This document shows, in pieces, positions 7,851 through 17,961 of a DNA stretch of 64,000 bases (position 1 is the first letter of the stretch; the number at the start of each line of letters is the position of its first letter). The notes below the pieces were generated by a model. The model had not been told where the DNA came from. It was given only the letters and a program-made list of their open reading frames with translations, and did no database searches. Position numbers and translations under genes: made by a program. The DNA lies in contig CAWIGP010000003.1 of NCBI GenBank assembly GCA_963835735.1, forward strand, positions 310,001 to 374,000. The letters are read 5' to 3'. The DNA is from DASQMT01 sp963835735. GTDB taxonomy: Bacteria; Actinomycetota; Thermoleophilia; Solirubrobacterales; Solirubrobacteraceae.

Positions 7851-10494
7851 TCAGGCGCCGAGGAACCCGGCGATCTTCGCGAGCAGCTTGTCGTTGAACG
7901 ACTCGTCCCAGTCGCGGCTCCAGTCCACACGGCTGCCACGTACGCGGCGCTCGACGTCACCTGCCGCCCCGGCGGCGGCGCACAGCGCGTCGGCGACGGC
8001 GTCGACGTCGGCTCGGCCGCGATCAGGTTCGGCGAGATCGCCGCGAGCGCCTCCGCCGTCTTGTTCTCGAATGTGTTGGTGACGGTCGAGCATGCCCGCC
8101 GACGCCATCTCGATCGGCACCAGGCTCGGGTGCGGCGTGTACATCAGTGCCAGGCCGACGTCGTGCTCGCGGAGCAGGTCCGCGTAGTCGTCCTGTGCTG
8201 CGCGGGGCAGCAGCTCGAGCGTCGCGCCGCCGCCCACGTCGAGGCTGCCGCCTGACCCCGACGTGCCGATGCCGTTCAGCGTCCAGCGGCCGTCGAACGC
8301 GCCGCGCGCGAACGCCTCGCGCAACGCGAGCAGCGCCGAGCTCGAACATGTTGCGCGCCGCGTGCTGCTCTGGCCGCGCGTAGAACAGCAGCCGGCGCGT
8401 CTCCCGGCGCGGACAGCTCCTCCCCGGCGGGCGCATCGATCGCGGTGATCGCATTGCGGAACACGGCGGCGTCGCCGGACGCCGTCCGCGAAGACGCCGA
8501 GGCGGTGTGCGCGGAAGTAGTCGCGCAGCAGCTCGGTCGAGAACAGCGCCGCGTGCGGGAGCGCGTATGACGCGTCGCGCGAGCGCCGCGTGGCTGCCCA
8601 TCGGGAACGTGAACGGCTCGTACTCCTGGATCAGGTAGAGGAACCGGTCGCGCGTCCAGCTCGCGCAGCGCCGCGTGGGCGATGTGCGCGGTCCACCACG
8701 TCGTCGCGACGAACGCGTCGTCGCGGCTGACCTCGAGGCCGCGGCTCTCGCGCCCGAACGCGACCTCAACCGCGTCGAGCAGTCCCGTCAAGGCCGCTGT
8801 AGGGCTGCGAGCCGCTGCGCCAGGATCGCGTCAGCGCCCAAGTCGGGTCGACGGTGACGACGCGCACCCGCAGCCCGCGTTCGGCCAGCCGCCTGGCGAG
8901 GTTGAGCTTGGCGATGTAGCCGCCGAAGAAGTGCTCCAGGTCGATCGTCGGGATCAGCACGTTGACACGCCGCGGGGCGTCGTCGCGTACGGCCAGCCGC
9001 AGCGGCGCGAGCTTGTCGGCGACGCGCGCGGACTTCCGGCGCGCCGGCGCCCGGCGCCTCCGGGCTGGGATCCGGAGGCCGGGCGGGACGGCATCGAGCC
9101 GCAGGAACCGCTGCGGGCGGTCGCGGGCGGTCGCGGCCAGCAGATGACGCCAGCCGAACGCGTGCAGCAGCATCCACTCGCCGCCGAGCGTCTCGCGCCG
9201 CTGCGCCGACGACCTCGCGCGCGCCGAGCGCGGCCAGCCGCCCGAGCGGGGCGACGCGAACGGTCCGCGCTCGCGAACCGCTCGAGCGCCCGGCGCTTGC
9301 CGCGCGCCCATCCGGTCCCCGCAGCGCAGCTCCAGCATCGACGCGAACTGGATCAGGCGGCAGGCGTCGACGAAGTAGTGCATGCGCCATACCCGCGCCC
9401 GCTCGCGCGGGTCGCGCCACAGCGACGGCAGCCGGTCGCGCAGACGTGGCATGCGGTTGGCCTTCGCGTGGCCGACGAACGCGCCGCCGTGCTGCACGTA
9501 GTCGTAGAGCGGCCGGTCGACGTAGCGGATCGCGCCGGTGGCGAGCGCGCAGAGCGCGATCCAGTGGTCGTGGAAGTGCGCGAACTGCGCCGGCGGGAAC
9601 GGCAGCGCGTCGTCGAGCAGCGCGCGCGGGAACAGCGACGCCGCGCCGGTGACGGCGTTCGTGATCGAGCAGCGAGGCCATATCGGAGTGGTTGTTGCGC
9701 CGCAGGCTCCAGTACGTGCGCGGCGACAAGCTGCCCGTCCTCGCCGACGATCCGCGCGTCGCTGTAGATCAGCCGCGCGTCGCCGATCTGCGCCACGCAG
9801 CGTCGCGAGCTTGTCCGGATGCCAGCCGTCGTCCTGGTCGGCCATCGCGACGTACCGCGCGCCCGCCGGGGCGAGCGCCAGCGCGCGCTCGAAGTTGCGG
9901 TAGAAGCCGAGCCGGCGCGGCGAGCGCGACAGCACGAAGCGCTGATCGCCGGCCAGCACGCTCCTCCATCGCCGCGAACCGCTCCGGCGACGAGCAGTCG
10001 TCGGAGATGACGCAGACCCAGTCGCCGGTGCGTCTGCGCGCGGATCGAATCGACCTGGCGGCGGAACAGCTCGGGCGGCGGCTCGTACGTCGCCATGCAG
10101 ATCGCGACCTCCGGCGACACTGCGGCGACCGGCGCGGGCGGTCCGGCGACCGGGATCCGCCCAGCTCGGTCGCGGCCTGCCGGCCGTCCTCGAAGCCGCG
10201 CACGCAGCCCCAGCACGCACGGCTCGCGGCCGGACCGCGGGCGATGCGCGCCATCCCCCAGAACCCGCTGCGGTAGCTCGCCGGCGCGTCGTACGCGCGC
10301 ATCACGTCGATCCGCGGCATCCCGTGCGCCATCAGCGGCTGCTCGTCGCCGTCGACAGTGAGCGCGAGCGCGGCGATTCGCACGCCGGGGGCGAAGCACG
10401 TGCCGCACACGAACACCGCCGTGCCCGCACCGACTGCCAGCTCGGCGGGAAGCGGCGCGTCGAGCCGGACGTGCAGGGAGGCGTCGGCGGGCAA
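7851..10494 (-). CDS. Multidomain glycosyltransferase: N-terminal GTCF domain, GT2 and WsaF-type GT4 (many frameshifts)
   Basis: One long gene read through all three minus frames. In order: an N-terminal beta domain with GTAVFVCGTCFAPG and SYRSGFWGMA. A GT2 domain follows with EVAICMATYEPP, VCVISDDCSSPERFAAM, YVAMADQDDGWHPDKL and VDRPLYDYVQHGGAF. Last is a WsaF-like GT4 part with VNVLIPTIDLEHFFGGY, LYLIQEYEPFTFPMGSHAAL and PHPSLVPIEMASAGML. Expected length is about 880 residues. At least ten one-base shifts interrupt it, yet every motif is intact, which argues for sequence error. Family knowledge: WsaF is a rhamnosyltransferase of S-layer glycans; GT2 enzymes use NDP-sugars. Start TTG at 10494 is chosen by alignment with the related gene at 19053. 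It is divergent from the methyltransferase at 10543. Confidence 0.75.
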
Positions 10495-10542
10495 GGCGCG
10501 GTCGAGCGTAGCCGAGCGGCCACCACTAGGCTCCGCTCCGCC

Positions 10543-11195
10543 TTGAACCACCAGCGCCTGTACGAGTACCGGTTCCGCGACGTCGACCAGGACGCCCGCG
10601 AGGCGGTGTGGAGCGAGATCGGCCCGTTCGTCCATCGTCGGCTCGGGTCGCCGGAGCGGGTGCTCGATCCGGCCGCGGGTCGCTGCGAGTTCCTCAACGC
10701 GGTGCCGGCGCGGGAACGCTGGGGCGTCGACCTCGTGGACTACGAGGAGCGCTGGGCGGCGCCCGGCGTCAAGCTCGTCGTCGGCGACGTGCTCGAGGTC
10801 GACCTGCCCGCCGCCTACTTCGGCGGCATCTGGGTCTCGAACTTCCTCGAGCACCTGCCCGACCAGGAGAGGTCGCCGCGTTCCTCGAGCGGATGCGCGA
10901 ACGGCTCGATCGCCCGGCGGGCGGATCGCGATCATGGGCCCGAACTTCCGCTACTGCGCGAAGGAGTACTTCGACTGCGCGGATCACACCGTGATCCTCA
11001 CCCACGTCGGCGTCGAGGAGCACCTGTACGCCGCCGGCTTCGAGTCGGAGTCCGTCGTGCCGCGGTTCCTGCCGTACTCGTTCCGCGGGCGGCTACCCGC
11101 GAGCGCCGCGCTCACGCGGCGCTATCTCGGGACACCCGCTCGCCTGGCGGCTGCTCGGCAAGCAGTTCCTGGTCGTCGGCCGCCGGCCGGCGTAG
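10543..11195 (+). CDS. Class I SAM-dependent methyltransferase (frameshifted)
   Basis: A methyltransferase of about 217 residues. RVLDPAAGRCEFLNAV is the SAM-binding motif I, GVDLVDYEERW motif II and WVSNFLEHLPDQE motif IV; later come IMGPNFRYCAKEYFDCADH and VEEHLYAAGFE. Three frames are needed: shifts fall near 10870, 10925 and 11130. The end WRLLGKQFLVVGRRPA and its TAG at 11195 fit a natural C-terminus. Family knowledge: such enzymes in glycan clusters O-methylate sugars or terminate chains; the substrate is unknown. Start TTG at 10543 (Asn-His-Gln-Arg-Leu-Tyr). It converges with the flippase-like gene. Confidence 0.7.
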
Positions 11196-12139
11196 CGGCG
11201 CGCCGGCGATGAGCCGCCGTAGCCGACGACCAGCACGACCAGGCCGACGACCGTGACCGGCACGAAGAACATGAAGCGCGCCAGGAGCAGGATCGCCGAC
11301 GGCGGCGCCGCCCTCGATGCCGGCGCCGTGCAGCCCGACGAGGATCGCCGGCGTCGAACGTGCCGGCGTAGCCCGGGGCGGCGGGGATCGCGGCCGCGAG
11401 CGAAGCGAGCACCACGACAGCGAGCGCGGCGAGCGAGCGACAGTTCGACGTCGACCGAGCGCGCGATCAGCAGGAACGTCGCGCCCTCGAGCAGCCAGAT
11501 CGACGAGCGAGAGCGCCGCGAGCGGGAGGCCCGCGGCCGCGCGAAGAGCCTCGACGCGCGCGCGACCGGGCGGACGTCGCGGCGAAGCGCTCGAAGCGCC
11601 CGCGCCGCCGCAGCGCGGGTAGAGCGCCAACGCGACCGCGCAGACGGCCAGACGCGCGGCGGCGACGGCTGCTGCCCGAGCGCCGCTCGGCGCGCCGGCC
11701 ACGCCCGCGAAGGTGAGCGCCGCGAACAGGACCGCGAGCACGGCGGCGTCGAGCAGCCGCTCGGCGATCACCGTGCCGAGGATCTCGCGCCGGCGGGCGG
11801 TCGTGCGCGCGCCGAGGAGCCCGATCTTGAGCAGCTCGCCGCCGCGCGCGGGCAGCACGTTGTTGCCCATGTAGCCGACCGAGCGTCAGCCCGTACGCGT
11901 CGCGCCGCCGGTGCGGGATCGCGGCGAGCGCGATGATCCGGTGCCAGCGCCAGCCGCGCAGCGCGAGCGTGCACGAGCCGATCAGCGAGCGCGAGCGCCG
12001 AGCCAGGCGAAGCCGAGCCGCCGAGTCGGGCAGCTCGGGCGCCTGCTGGTGCGCGATCCACCACGACGACAGCCGCCAGCGAGACGACCGAGACAGCCAC
12101 GCCCAGCGCGGACGGCGCGCCCGGGCGCCGCACGCTCAT
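11196..12139 (-). CDS. UPF0104/LPG-synthase-TM-like integral membrane protein (frameshifted)
   Basis: A polytopic membrane protein of about 310 residues in the YbhN/AglD family. It starts MSVRRPGAPSALGVAVSVVS with the first helix, then YMGNNVLPARGGELLKIGLL, the family hallmark, then TVIAERLLDAAVLAVLFAAL and AIPAAPGYAGTFDA near the end. Shifts are frequent, so the last residues are uncertain; the true stop may lie anywhere from 11093 to 11200. Family knowledge: related proteins act in lipid-linked sugar transfer or flipping across the membrane. Its ATG (12139) overlaps the stop of the upstream GT2 gene as ATGA, so the two are cotranscribed and may act on the same polyprenyl-linked sugar. Confidence 0.7.
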
Positions 12140-12974
12140 CGCCGCCTGCGGATCGGAAGGCGCCGGCCCGAGCCGGCCGGCGTGCCGCGATCGCCCGGCC
12201 GTCGGATCGCTGCGAACCGCGCCGGCGCGCGATCACGACGTGCGCGGAGCGCCGGTAGTCGCCGCGGCTGAGGTGGTGCTCGAGGAAGACGTAGAGCACG
12301 ATGAACAGGTAGCGGCTGCCCATCTCCTGAGCTGGAGCTTCGACGTCGCCGGCCGCGCGGTTCGGTCCACGACGTCGGCACGATCGCGTAGCTGAAGCCG
12401 CGCGTCGACGGCCTTCAGCGGCAGCTCGACGGTGAGGTTGAAGTGCGTGCGAGAGCAGCGGCTGAAGCTGCTCGATGACCTCGCGCCGGTAGGCCTTGAA
12501 CGCGTTGGTCGTGTCGTTGTAGCCGTGGCGGAAGAGCACCCGGATGCCCGGTGTTGACGATCCGGTTGATGAGCAGCTTGAGGCGCGGGTAGTCGCGCAC
12601 CACGGCGCCCGGCATGAAGCGCGAGCCGAACGCGCAGTCGTAGCCGGCCTCGAGCACGCGGTAGTAGAGGACGACGTCGCGCGGGTCGTCGGAGCCGTCG
12701 GCCATCACGATCACGACGGCGTCGCCGTGAACTCTCGAGCCCGCGCGCACCGCGAGCCGAAGCCGTGCGCGCCGTCGTTGCGGCACGCAGCGCACGCGCG
12801 GGTCCTCGCGGCGATCCGCGCGACGACGTCGGCGGTGCCGTCCGTCGAGCCGTCGTCGACGACCACGATCTCGTAGTCGATGCCCTTCGGCGACGAGCTG
12901 CGCGAGCAGCGCGCGCAGCGTCGGCTCGATGACCCCGCCTCGTTGTGCGCCGGGATGACGACCGAGAGCTTCAT
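12136..12974 (-). CDS. GT2 glycosyltransferase, dolichol-phosphate mannosyltransferase-like (frameshifted)
   Basis: Encodes about 275 residues. MKLSVVIPAHNEAG opens the GT-A fold; DYEIVVVDDGSTDGTADVVA carries the first Asp pair; VIVMADGSDDPRDVV is the DXD-like donor motif. RHGYNDTTNAFKAYRREVIE and YLFIVLYVFLEHHLSRGDYRR close the domain. Family knowledge: such enzymes make polyprenyl-phosphate sugars or add one sugar to a lipid carrier. ATG at 12974 overlaps the epimerase stop (ATGA) and the stop at 12136 overlaps the next ATG, so epimerase, GT2 and membrane protein form one transcript. Several one-base shifts are present. Confidence 0.75.
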
Positions 12975-14055
12975 CGCCGCGGCCGTCCAGTGCTCGACGT
13001 TCGCGTCGTGGATCTCGCGCAGGATGTCCTCGATGCCGTGCTCGAGCTCCCAGCCCGGGTAGTCGCGCTTGAAGGCCGCGAGGTCGGAGATCCACCAGCG
13101 GTGGTCGCCGATCCGCGGCTCGTCGGACAGCGTCCAGTCGAGCTCGCGGCCGGCGATCCGCTCGCAGAGCTCGATCGCCTCGCAGCATCGAGCAGTTGCA
13201 CTCGCGCCCGCCGCCGAGGTTGTAGACGGCCGCGGCGCGCGGCGCTGCGGCGAAGGCCTCGAACGCGCGCACGAGGTCGGCGGAGTGGATGTTGTCGCGC
13301 ACCTGCTTGCCGCCGTAGCCGAAGACCGTGTACGGCTCGCCGGTGACGGTGCAGCGCATCAGGTAGGAGAGGAAGCCGTGCAGCTCGCGTGCCGGCGTGC
13401 GTCGGGCCCGGTCAGGCAGCCGCCGCGGAAGCAGACCGTCGGCATGTCGAAGTAGCGGCCGTACTCCTGCACCAGCAGGTCGGCCGCCGCCTTCGAGACG
13501 CCGAACAGCGAGTGCGTCGACGCGTCGATCGACATCGACGTGTCGATGCCGCCGTAGCCAGCGGTGGTCCTCCGGGCAGCTCGAGGCGCGTCTCCGGCTC
13601 CTCGAGCGGGAGGCGGTTCGGCGTGTCGCCGTAGACCTTGTTCGTCGAGCAGAAGACGAACGGCGCGTCGGGGCAGTGCCGGCGCGCCGCCTCGAGCAGG
13701 TTGAGCGTGCCGTTGGCGTTGACGCTGAAGTCGGTCTGCGGGTCGCTCGCCGCCCAGTCGTGCGACGGCTGCGCGGCGGTGTGGACGACCAGCTCGAGTC
13801 CGGCCGCGCCGCGCGGGCGAACAGGCGCTCGACGCCGTCGGCGTCGCGGATGTCGAGGTCCTCGAGCGCGGAACTCGTCCGGGAAGCTGCTCCGCGAGCC
13901 GCGCGCTGATCGCGCGCGGTCGAGGCCTCGGGGCCGAAGAAGCTGGCGCGCATGTCGTTCTCGAGCCCGACGACGTCGAAGCCGCGCTCGGCGAAGTGCG
14001 CGACGGACTCGGAGCCGATCAGGCCGCCGGAGCCGGTGACGATCGCAGTGGGCAT
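12971..14055 (-). CDS. NAD-dependent sugar epimerase, CDP-paratose 2-epimerase-like (frameshifted)
   Basis: An extended short-chain dehydrogenase of about 360 residues. MPTAIVTGSGGLIGSESVAH has the NAD-binding glycine motif and VVHTAAQPSHDWAASDPQTD follows. FVFCSTNKVYGDTPNRLPL carries the STNKVYGD signature characteristic of CDP-paratose/CDP-tyvelose 2-epimerases; FRGGCLTGP and the EYGRYFDMP region follow. Family knowledge: the enzyme inverts C2 of CDP-paratose to give CDP-tyvelose in dideoxysugar pathways, though close relatives act on other NDP-sugars. Multiple shifts split the frame. The stop overlaps the next ATG (ATGA). The upstream dehydratase/epimerase at 14076-15160 is 20 bases away on the same strand, so both probably make one activated sugar. 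Confidence 0.75.
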
Positions 14056-14075
14056 GACGTGAGGCGTGCAGGATC

Positions 14076-15160
14076 CTACAGCGCGGCCACGATCTGCGCC
14101 TCGTGCTCGCGCGACCCAGCTCGCGATGTCCGCGAGCGTCTCGCGCGCGCTGCGCCGCGGGCGCCAGTCGGTCTGCGCGAACAGCCGCGAGCAGTCGGAG
14201 ATGTAGACCGGGACGTCGCCGGGCCGGTCCTCGCCCGCGACTCGACCGGCACCTCGTCGCCGGTGAGCTCGCGGCAGAGCTCAGTCGTCTCGACGCAGCG
14301 AGAGCGAGCAGCTCGCGGCCGCCGCCGACGTTCACGACGACGCCCGTCCCAGTGCTCCGGGCGCGCGAGCTGGTCGTCGAGCAGGTCGACGAGGTCGTCG
14401 ACGTGGAGCAGGTCGCGGACCTGGCTTGCCCGTGCCGCCGAAGCCGAGGTACTGCGAGCGGGCGCCCGAGCCGGTGGGCGAGCATCCAGTACGTGAAGAC
14501 GCCCTGGTCGACCTTGCCCATCTGCCACGGCCCGGCGATCACGCCGCAGCGGTTGATCGACGGCGCGCAGGCCGAACGCGCCGCGGTACTCCGTCGACCA
14601 GCAGCTCCGCCGCGAGCTTGGTCGCGCCGTAGAGCGTGCGCGCGCCCTCGAGCGGGAACGTCTCGGCGATCCCGCGCGCCGAGGCGCCCGGGAGCGGCTG
14701 CTCGTCGGCGAGCTCGAAGCGCGTCGGCGTCTCGTCGAGCGCGAGCGCGTCGAGCGCGCGCGACGGGATAGACGCGGCTCGTCGAGAGGAAGACGAGCTG
14801 CGCGCCGTCGCGCCGGGCCAGCTCGAGGCAGTGCCAGGCGCCGAGCAGGTTCGAGCTGCACCGCGTAGTCGGTGGCGCCGTCGACGCCCGGCGAGCGCCG
14901 ACGGCTCGGCCGAGCACTCGACGATCGCGTCGACGCGCGGCAGCGCGAGCAGGTCGCCCGCGGCGCGGACGTCGCCGTGCACGAAGCGCACGCCGGCGGC
15001 GCGCAGCCGCGGCAGGTTGAGCTCGGAGCCGCGGCCGCTTGAGGTTGTCGAGCGCGACGAGCTCCCAGTCGGGATGGCGGCCGCGCAGCGCGATGGCGAG
15101 GTTCGCGCCGACGAAGCCGGCGCCGCCGGTGACCAGGACGCGACGTTCGCCGGCTCCCAT
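14076..15160 (-). CDS. NAD-dependent epimerase/dehydratase (frameshifted)
   Basis: An extended SDR protein of about 350 residues. The start RRVLVTGGAGFVGANLAIAL binds NAD; WELVALDNLKRP follows. FLSTSRVYP holds the catalytic Ser region and LYGATKLAAELLVD the YxxxK active-site pair. NRCGVIAGPWQMGKVDQGVF, VNVGGGREL and a closing helix ending QIVAAL follow. Family knowledge: this fold covers UDP-glucose 4-epimerases, CDP-paratose synthases and related enzymes; the exact substrate cannot be told. ATG at 15160 is directly before the Rossmann fold. It is first gene of a four-gene operon running to 11196. One-base shifts occur about every 100-150 bases. Confidence 0.72.
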
Positions 15161-15245
15161 CCGTGGATCAAAAACGGGTGGGGTGGATGGATGTCGAGAG
15201 GCGCAGTTAGACTCGCCGCCCTTGGTGCAGCGGAACCGCCTGGGC

Positions 15246-16205
15246 ATGACCCGCCGCGCCGGCGACCCAGGCGCTGGGGAGCCTTCGTCCTGAACCTCGC
15301 GGAGATCATGCTCCGTGCCTCGACGCCGCCGGGACGAGGATGGTGCTGGAGATCGGCGACTACCGGGCGATCTCGCTGGGTGCCCGTCTAGTGGGCGGCG
15401 AGTCGGGCCCCCGCGTCGCCGCGATCGACCCGTCGCCGCAGGACGGCTGGTTCGGCTGGCCGGGAGCGGCCGAGCTGATGTGATCCGCGCAACCAGCCTG
15501 GCTCGCTGCCCGGCGACGCGCCGTCGATGCAGTGATCGTCGACGGCGATCACAGCCACTACACCGTGAGCGAGGAGCTGCGCTTGATCGCCGCCTGGCGA
15601 GGGCGGGATGCCGCTGCTGCTGTTCCACGACGTCTGCTGGCCGCATGGACGGCGCGACGACTACTACGCCGCCAGAGAGGATCGCAGAGCGCCGCCAGCC
15701 CGATCGCGGAAGGCGGCGGCCTGTTCCCGGGCGAGCCCAGGATCCGCCCCGACGGCCTGCCGTAGCGCGCTGCGGCGCGCGCGAGGGCCACCGCGCAACG
15801 GCGAACTGACGGCCGTCGAAGAGTTCGTCGCGCAGCGCGCGGACCTGCGGCTCGCGATCGTGCCCGCGTTCTTCGGGTCGCGCGTCGTGTGGCGGGCGGA
15901 CGCGCCGTACGCGGCGCCGTCGCTGACGTGCTCGAGCCGTGGCCAGGGAACCCGCTACTGGGCGGCTGGAGGACAACCGGTGTTCCACCTGGCCTCCGCC
16001 GACTATTGTCGTGCGGGCAACGATCGCCCGGCAGCGGCTGGCACGCCGCGAAGCGATGCTCCAGCGCCTGCTCCATTCGAGCGCGTCCGCGCTCGCCGAG
16101 CGGCTGTCGCGCCTGCGCCACCGCGTCGGTATCGCGCGCGGCCAGACGGTGGTCTCGAGGGAGCAGTCCGCCGCGGGCCATCGGACAGCGGAGATCGCGC
16201 GTTAA
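15246..16205 (+). CDS. SAM-dependent methyltransferase-like protein with C-terminal helix (frameshifted)
   Basis: Reading across frames gives LNLAEIMLRAS, MVLEIGDYRAISL (motif I region), VAAIDPSPQDGWFGW (motif II), VIVDGDHSHYTVSEELRLIA (the Methyltransf_24-type Asp-Gly-Asp-His motif) and LLLFHDVCWPHGRRDDYYA. The end is an Arg/Ala-rich helix that looks like a coiled coil, with LAERLSRLRHRVGIARGQ. Family knowledge: this class methylates sugars or is inactive in some cluster members. Five or more shifts. Start is uncertain: ATG 15246 or TTG 15222. It is divergent from the epimerase operon and converges with the glycosyltransferase at 16220. Confidence 0.6.
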
Positions 16206-16219
16206 CGCTGCCGCGCCAT

Positions 16220-17064
16220 TCATTCGCGCGCCGCAGCGGCTCGAGTGATCCGCCGGCCATGCGGTAGTGAGTCGCCGGTGACGTGCCGGATCCCTCTCGC
16301 GCGCCTCGTATTGCAGTTGCAGCGAACGCGCGCGGCGCGCCGGCCTCGGCCTCCGCCTCCGCGCGGCGCGCGCTTTCCCAGTCGCCGCCCCGTGCCGACT
16401 CCCGGCATACGCCCATCCCACTTGCGCGCGAGCCGCATGTGGCCTCGATCCGACATCAGGGTCGCCGACGAGCTCCAGCGAATGGTCGTGGATCGCGCGA
16501 GTCCCTCGGTCACGACCTTGCGGCCCGCGGCGCGCACCTGGAGGCAGAAGTCGACGTCGTAACCGTGGAGCCGGCCGAGCGACTCGTCGAAGGAATTGCG
16601 GACGACCGATGGCAGAGCACCAGCAGGAACCCATCGACGACGTCGACCTGGCTGGAGCGCGAAGGTGGGCGCCACCGCCTCCACGCGAATCCGGAAGGTC
16701 GCCGCCGCCGAGCTCGGCTAGCGATGGACGACGACGCCCACGTGACCGATCCCTCCACCACGCGATGTGCGCACACCGATCGCGCCGATGATCCGATCAC
16801 GCGACATCCGGGTCGCGCAACAACGCCGCACCTTGGCGCAGAGGTCGGGGTCGACGATCTCGGTGTCCTGGTGGACCAGCACGAGCGCCTCGAGGTCGTC
16901 GCGGGCGCGGCCTGCGTCGAGGATGAGGTTGTAGCTGCGGAAGATCGAGCTGGTCGCGCGGTACGCGAACAGCGCGGACCCCGGCTCGGCGACGCCGCGG
17001 ATGCCCGGCTCGCGAAGCGCTCGTACACCTCGGGCGCGGTGATCGGGGATCCGAACGCGATCAT
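16220..17064 (-). CDS. Glycosyltransferase-like protein, copy 2 of a tandem pair (frameshifted)
   Basis: Starts MIAFGSPITAPEVYERFA, then FRSYNLILDAGRARDDLEAL, VLVHQDTEIVDPDLCAKVR, IIGAIGVR and FDESLGRLHGYDVDFCLQVR, then KWDGRMPGV and a charged C-terminal helix. This matches the GT-A-like family Glyco_tranf_2_5 (recognised from HQD and GYDxDFCLQ motifs). Family knowledge: putative transferases of surface glycans, poorly characterised. It is clearly paralogous to the gene directly upstream and joined to it by an ATGA overlap at 17061-17064. The middle is heavily frameshifted and appears shorter than copy 1. Confidence 0.65.
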
Positions 17065-17961
17065 CGGCGGCGGCGCGCCCTGCCCAGCGCACGGAGTTGC
17101 GCAGCGGAGCCGTGATCCTCCAGGAGTGCTCTCGGTGACCTCCTCGAGTTGGCGCTCGAGCTGGAGCGCGCGCGCGTCGGCCTGGAGCATCGCCGCCACC
17201 GCCTGGGTGCGGGCCGCGCCGCCTCGGCCTCGGCACGGCGCGCGCGCTGCCTCCAGTCGCCGCCGGCCGCGCCGACGCCCGGCATCCGGCCGTCCCACTT
17301 CTCCGCGACGCGCATGTGCGCGTCGATCCAGGTCTCCGGGTCGCTGATCAGGTCGAGCGAGTGGTGGTGGACGACCTTGAAGTCCGCGGTCACGACCTTG
17401 CGGCCGGCGGCGCGGACCTGGAGGCAGAAGTCGAAGTCGTAGCCGTGAAGCTGGCCGAGCGACTCGTCGAAGCGGACGTTGCGCACCGTCCACGGCGAGA
17501 GGGCGAGGACGAAGCCGTCGACGGTGTCGACCTCGCCGGTGCGGGCGTACGCGGGCAGCTCGTCGCCGTTCCAGGAGAAGGCCGGCAGCTCGCCGCCGCC
17601 GAGCTCGCCGTAGCGGTGGACGAACGACGCCCACGTCACCGAGCCCTCCCACCAGGCGATGCTGCGCACGCCGATCGCGCCGACGCAGCCGACGACGCCG
17701 ACCTCCGGGTCGCGAGCGCGCGCCGGAGCTTGGCGCAGAACTCGGGATCGGCGATCTCGGCGTCCTGGTGTAGGAGGACGAGCGCCTCGAGGTCGTCGCG
17801 CCCCGCGACCGTGTCCATGATCAGGTTGTAGGAGCGGAACAGCGAGCCGGCGGCGGCGTGTGCCAGCACCTCGGAGTCGGGCTCGGCGGCGAGGCGGATC
17901 CCGGGCTCGGCGCGCGCTCGTAGACCTCCGGATCGGTGATCGAGGAGGCGAAGACGATCAT
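17061..17961 (-). CDS. Glycosyltransferase-like protein, copy 1 of a tandem pair (frameshifted)
   Basis: Starts MIVFASSITDPEVYER, then GIRLAAEPDSEVLAHAAAGS, FRSYNLIMDTVAGRDDLEAL, VLLHQDAEIADPEFCAKLR and WWEGSVTWASFVHRYGELGG. VDTVDGFVLALSPWTVRN, FDESLGQLHGYDFDFCLQVR, KVVHHHSLDLI and KWDGRMPGV follow. The C-terminus is a charged helix with LQADARALQLERQLEEV, a likely coiled coil. Same family as the following gene. ATGA overlaps at both ends (17958-17961 and 17061-17064) tie it to the TylF methyltransferase upstream and copy 2 downstream. Only two to three shifts, so this copy reads best. Confidence 0.7.

Noticed and set aside
13412..15988. Minus-strand frame of 858 codons spanning two epimerase genes
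   Set aside because: It joins pieces of two different enzymes by reading through frame shifts; only short parts are in the right frame.
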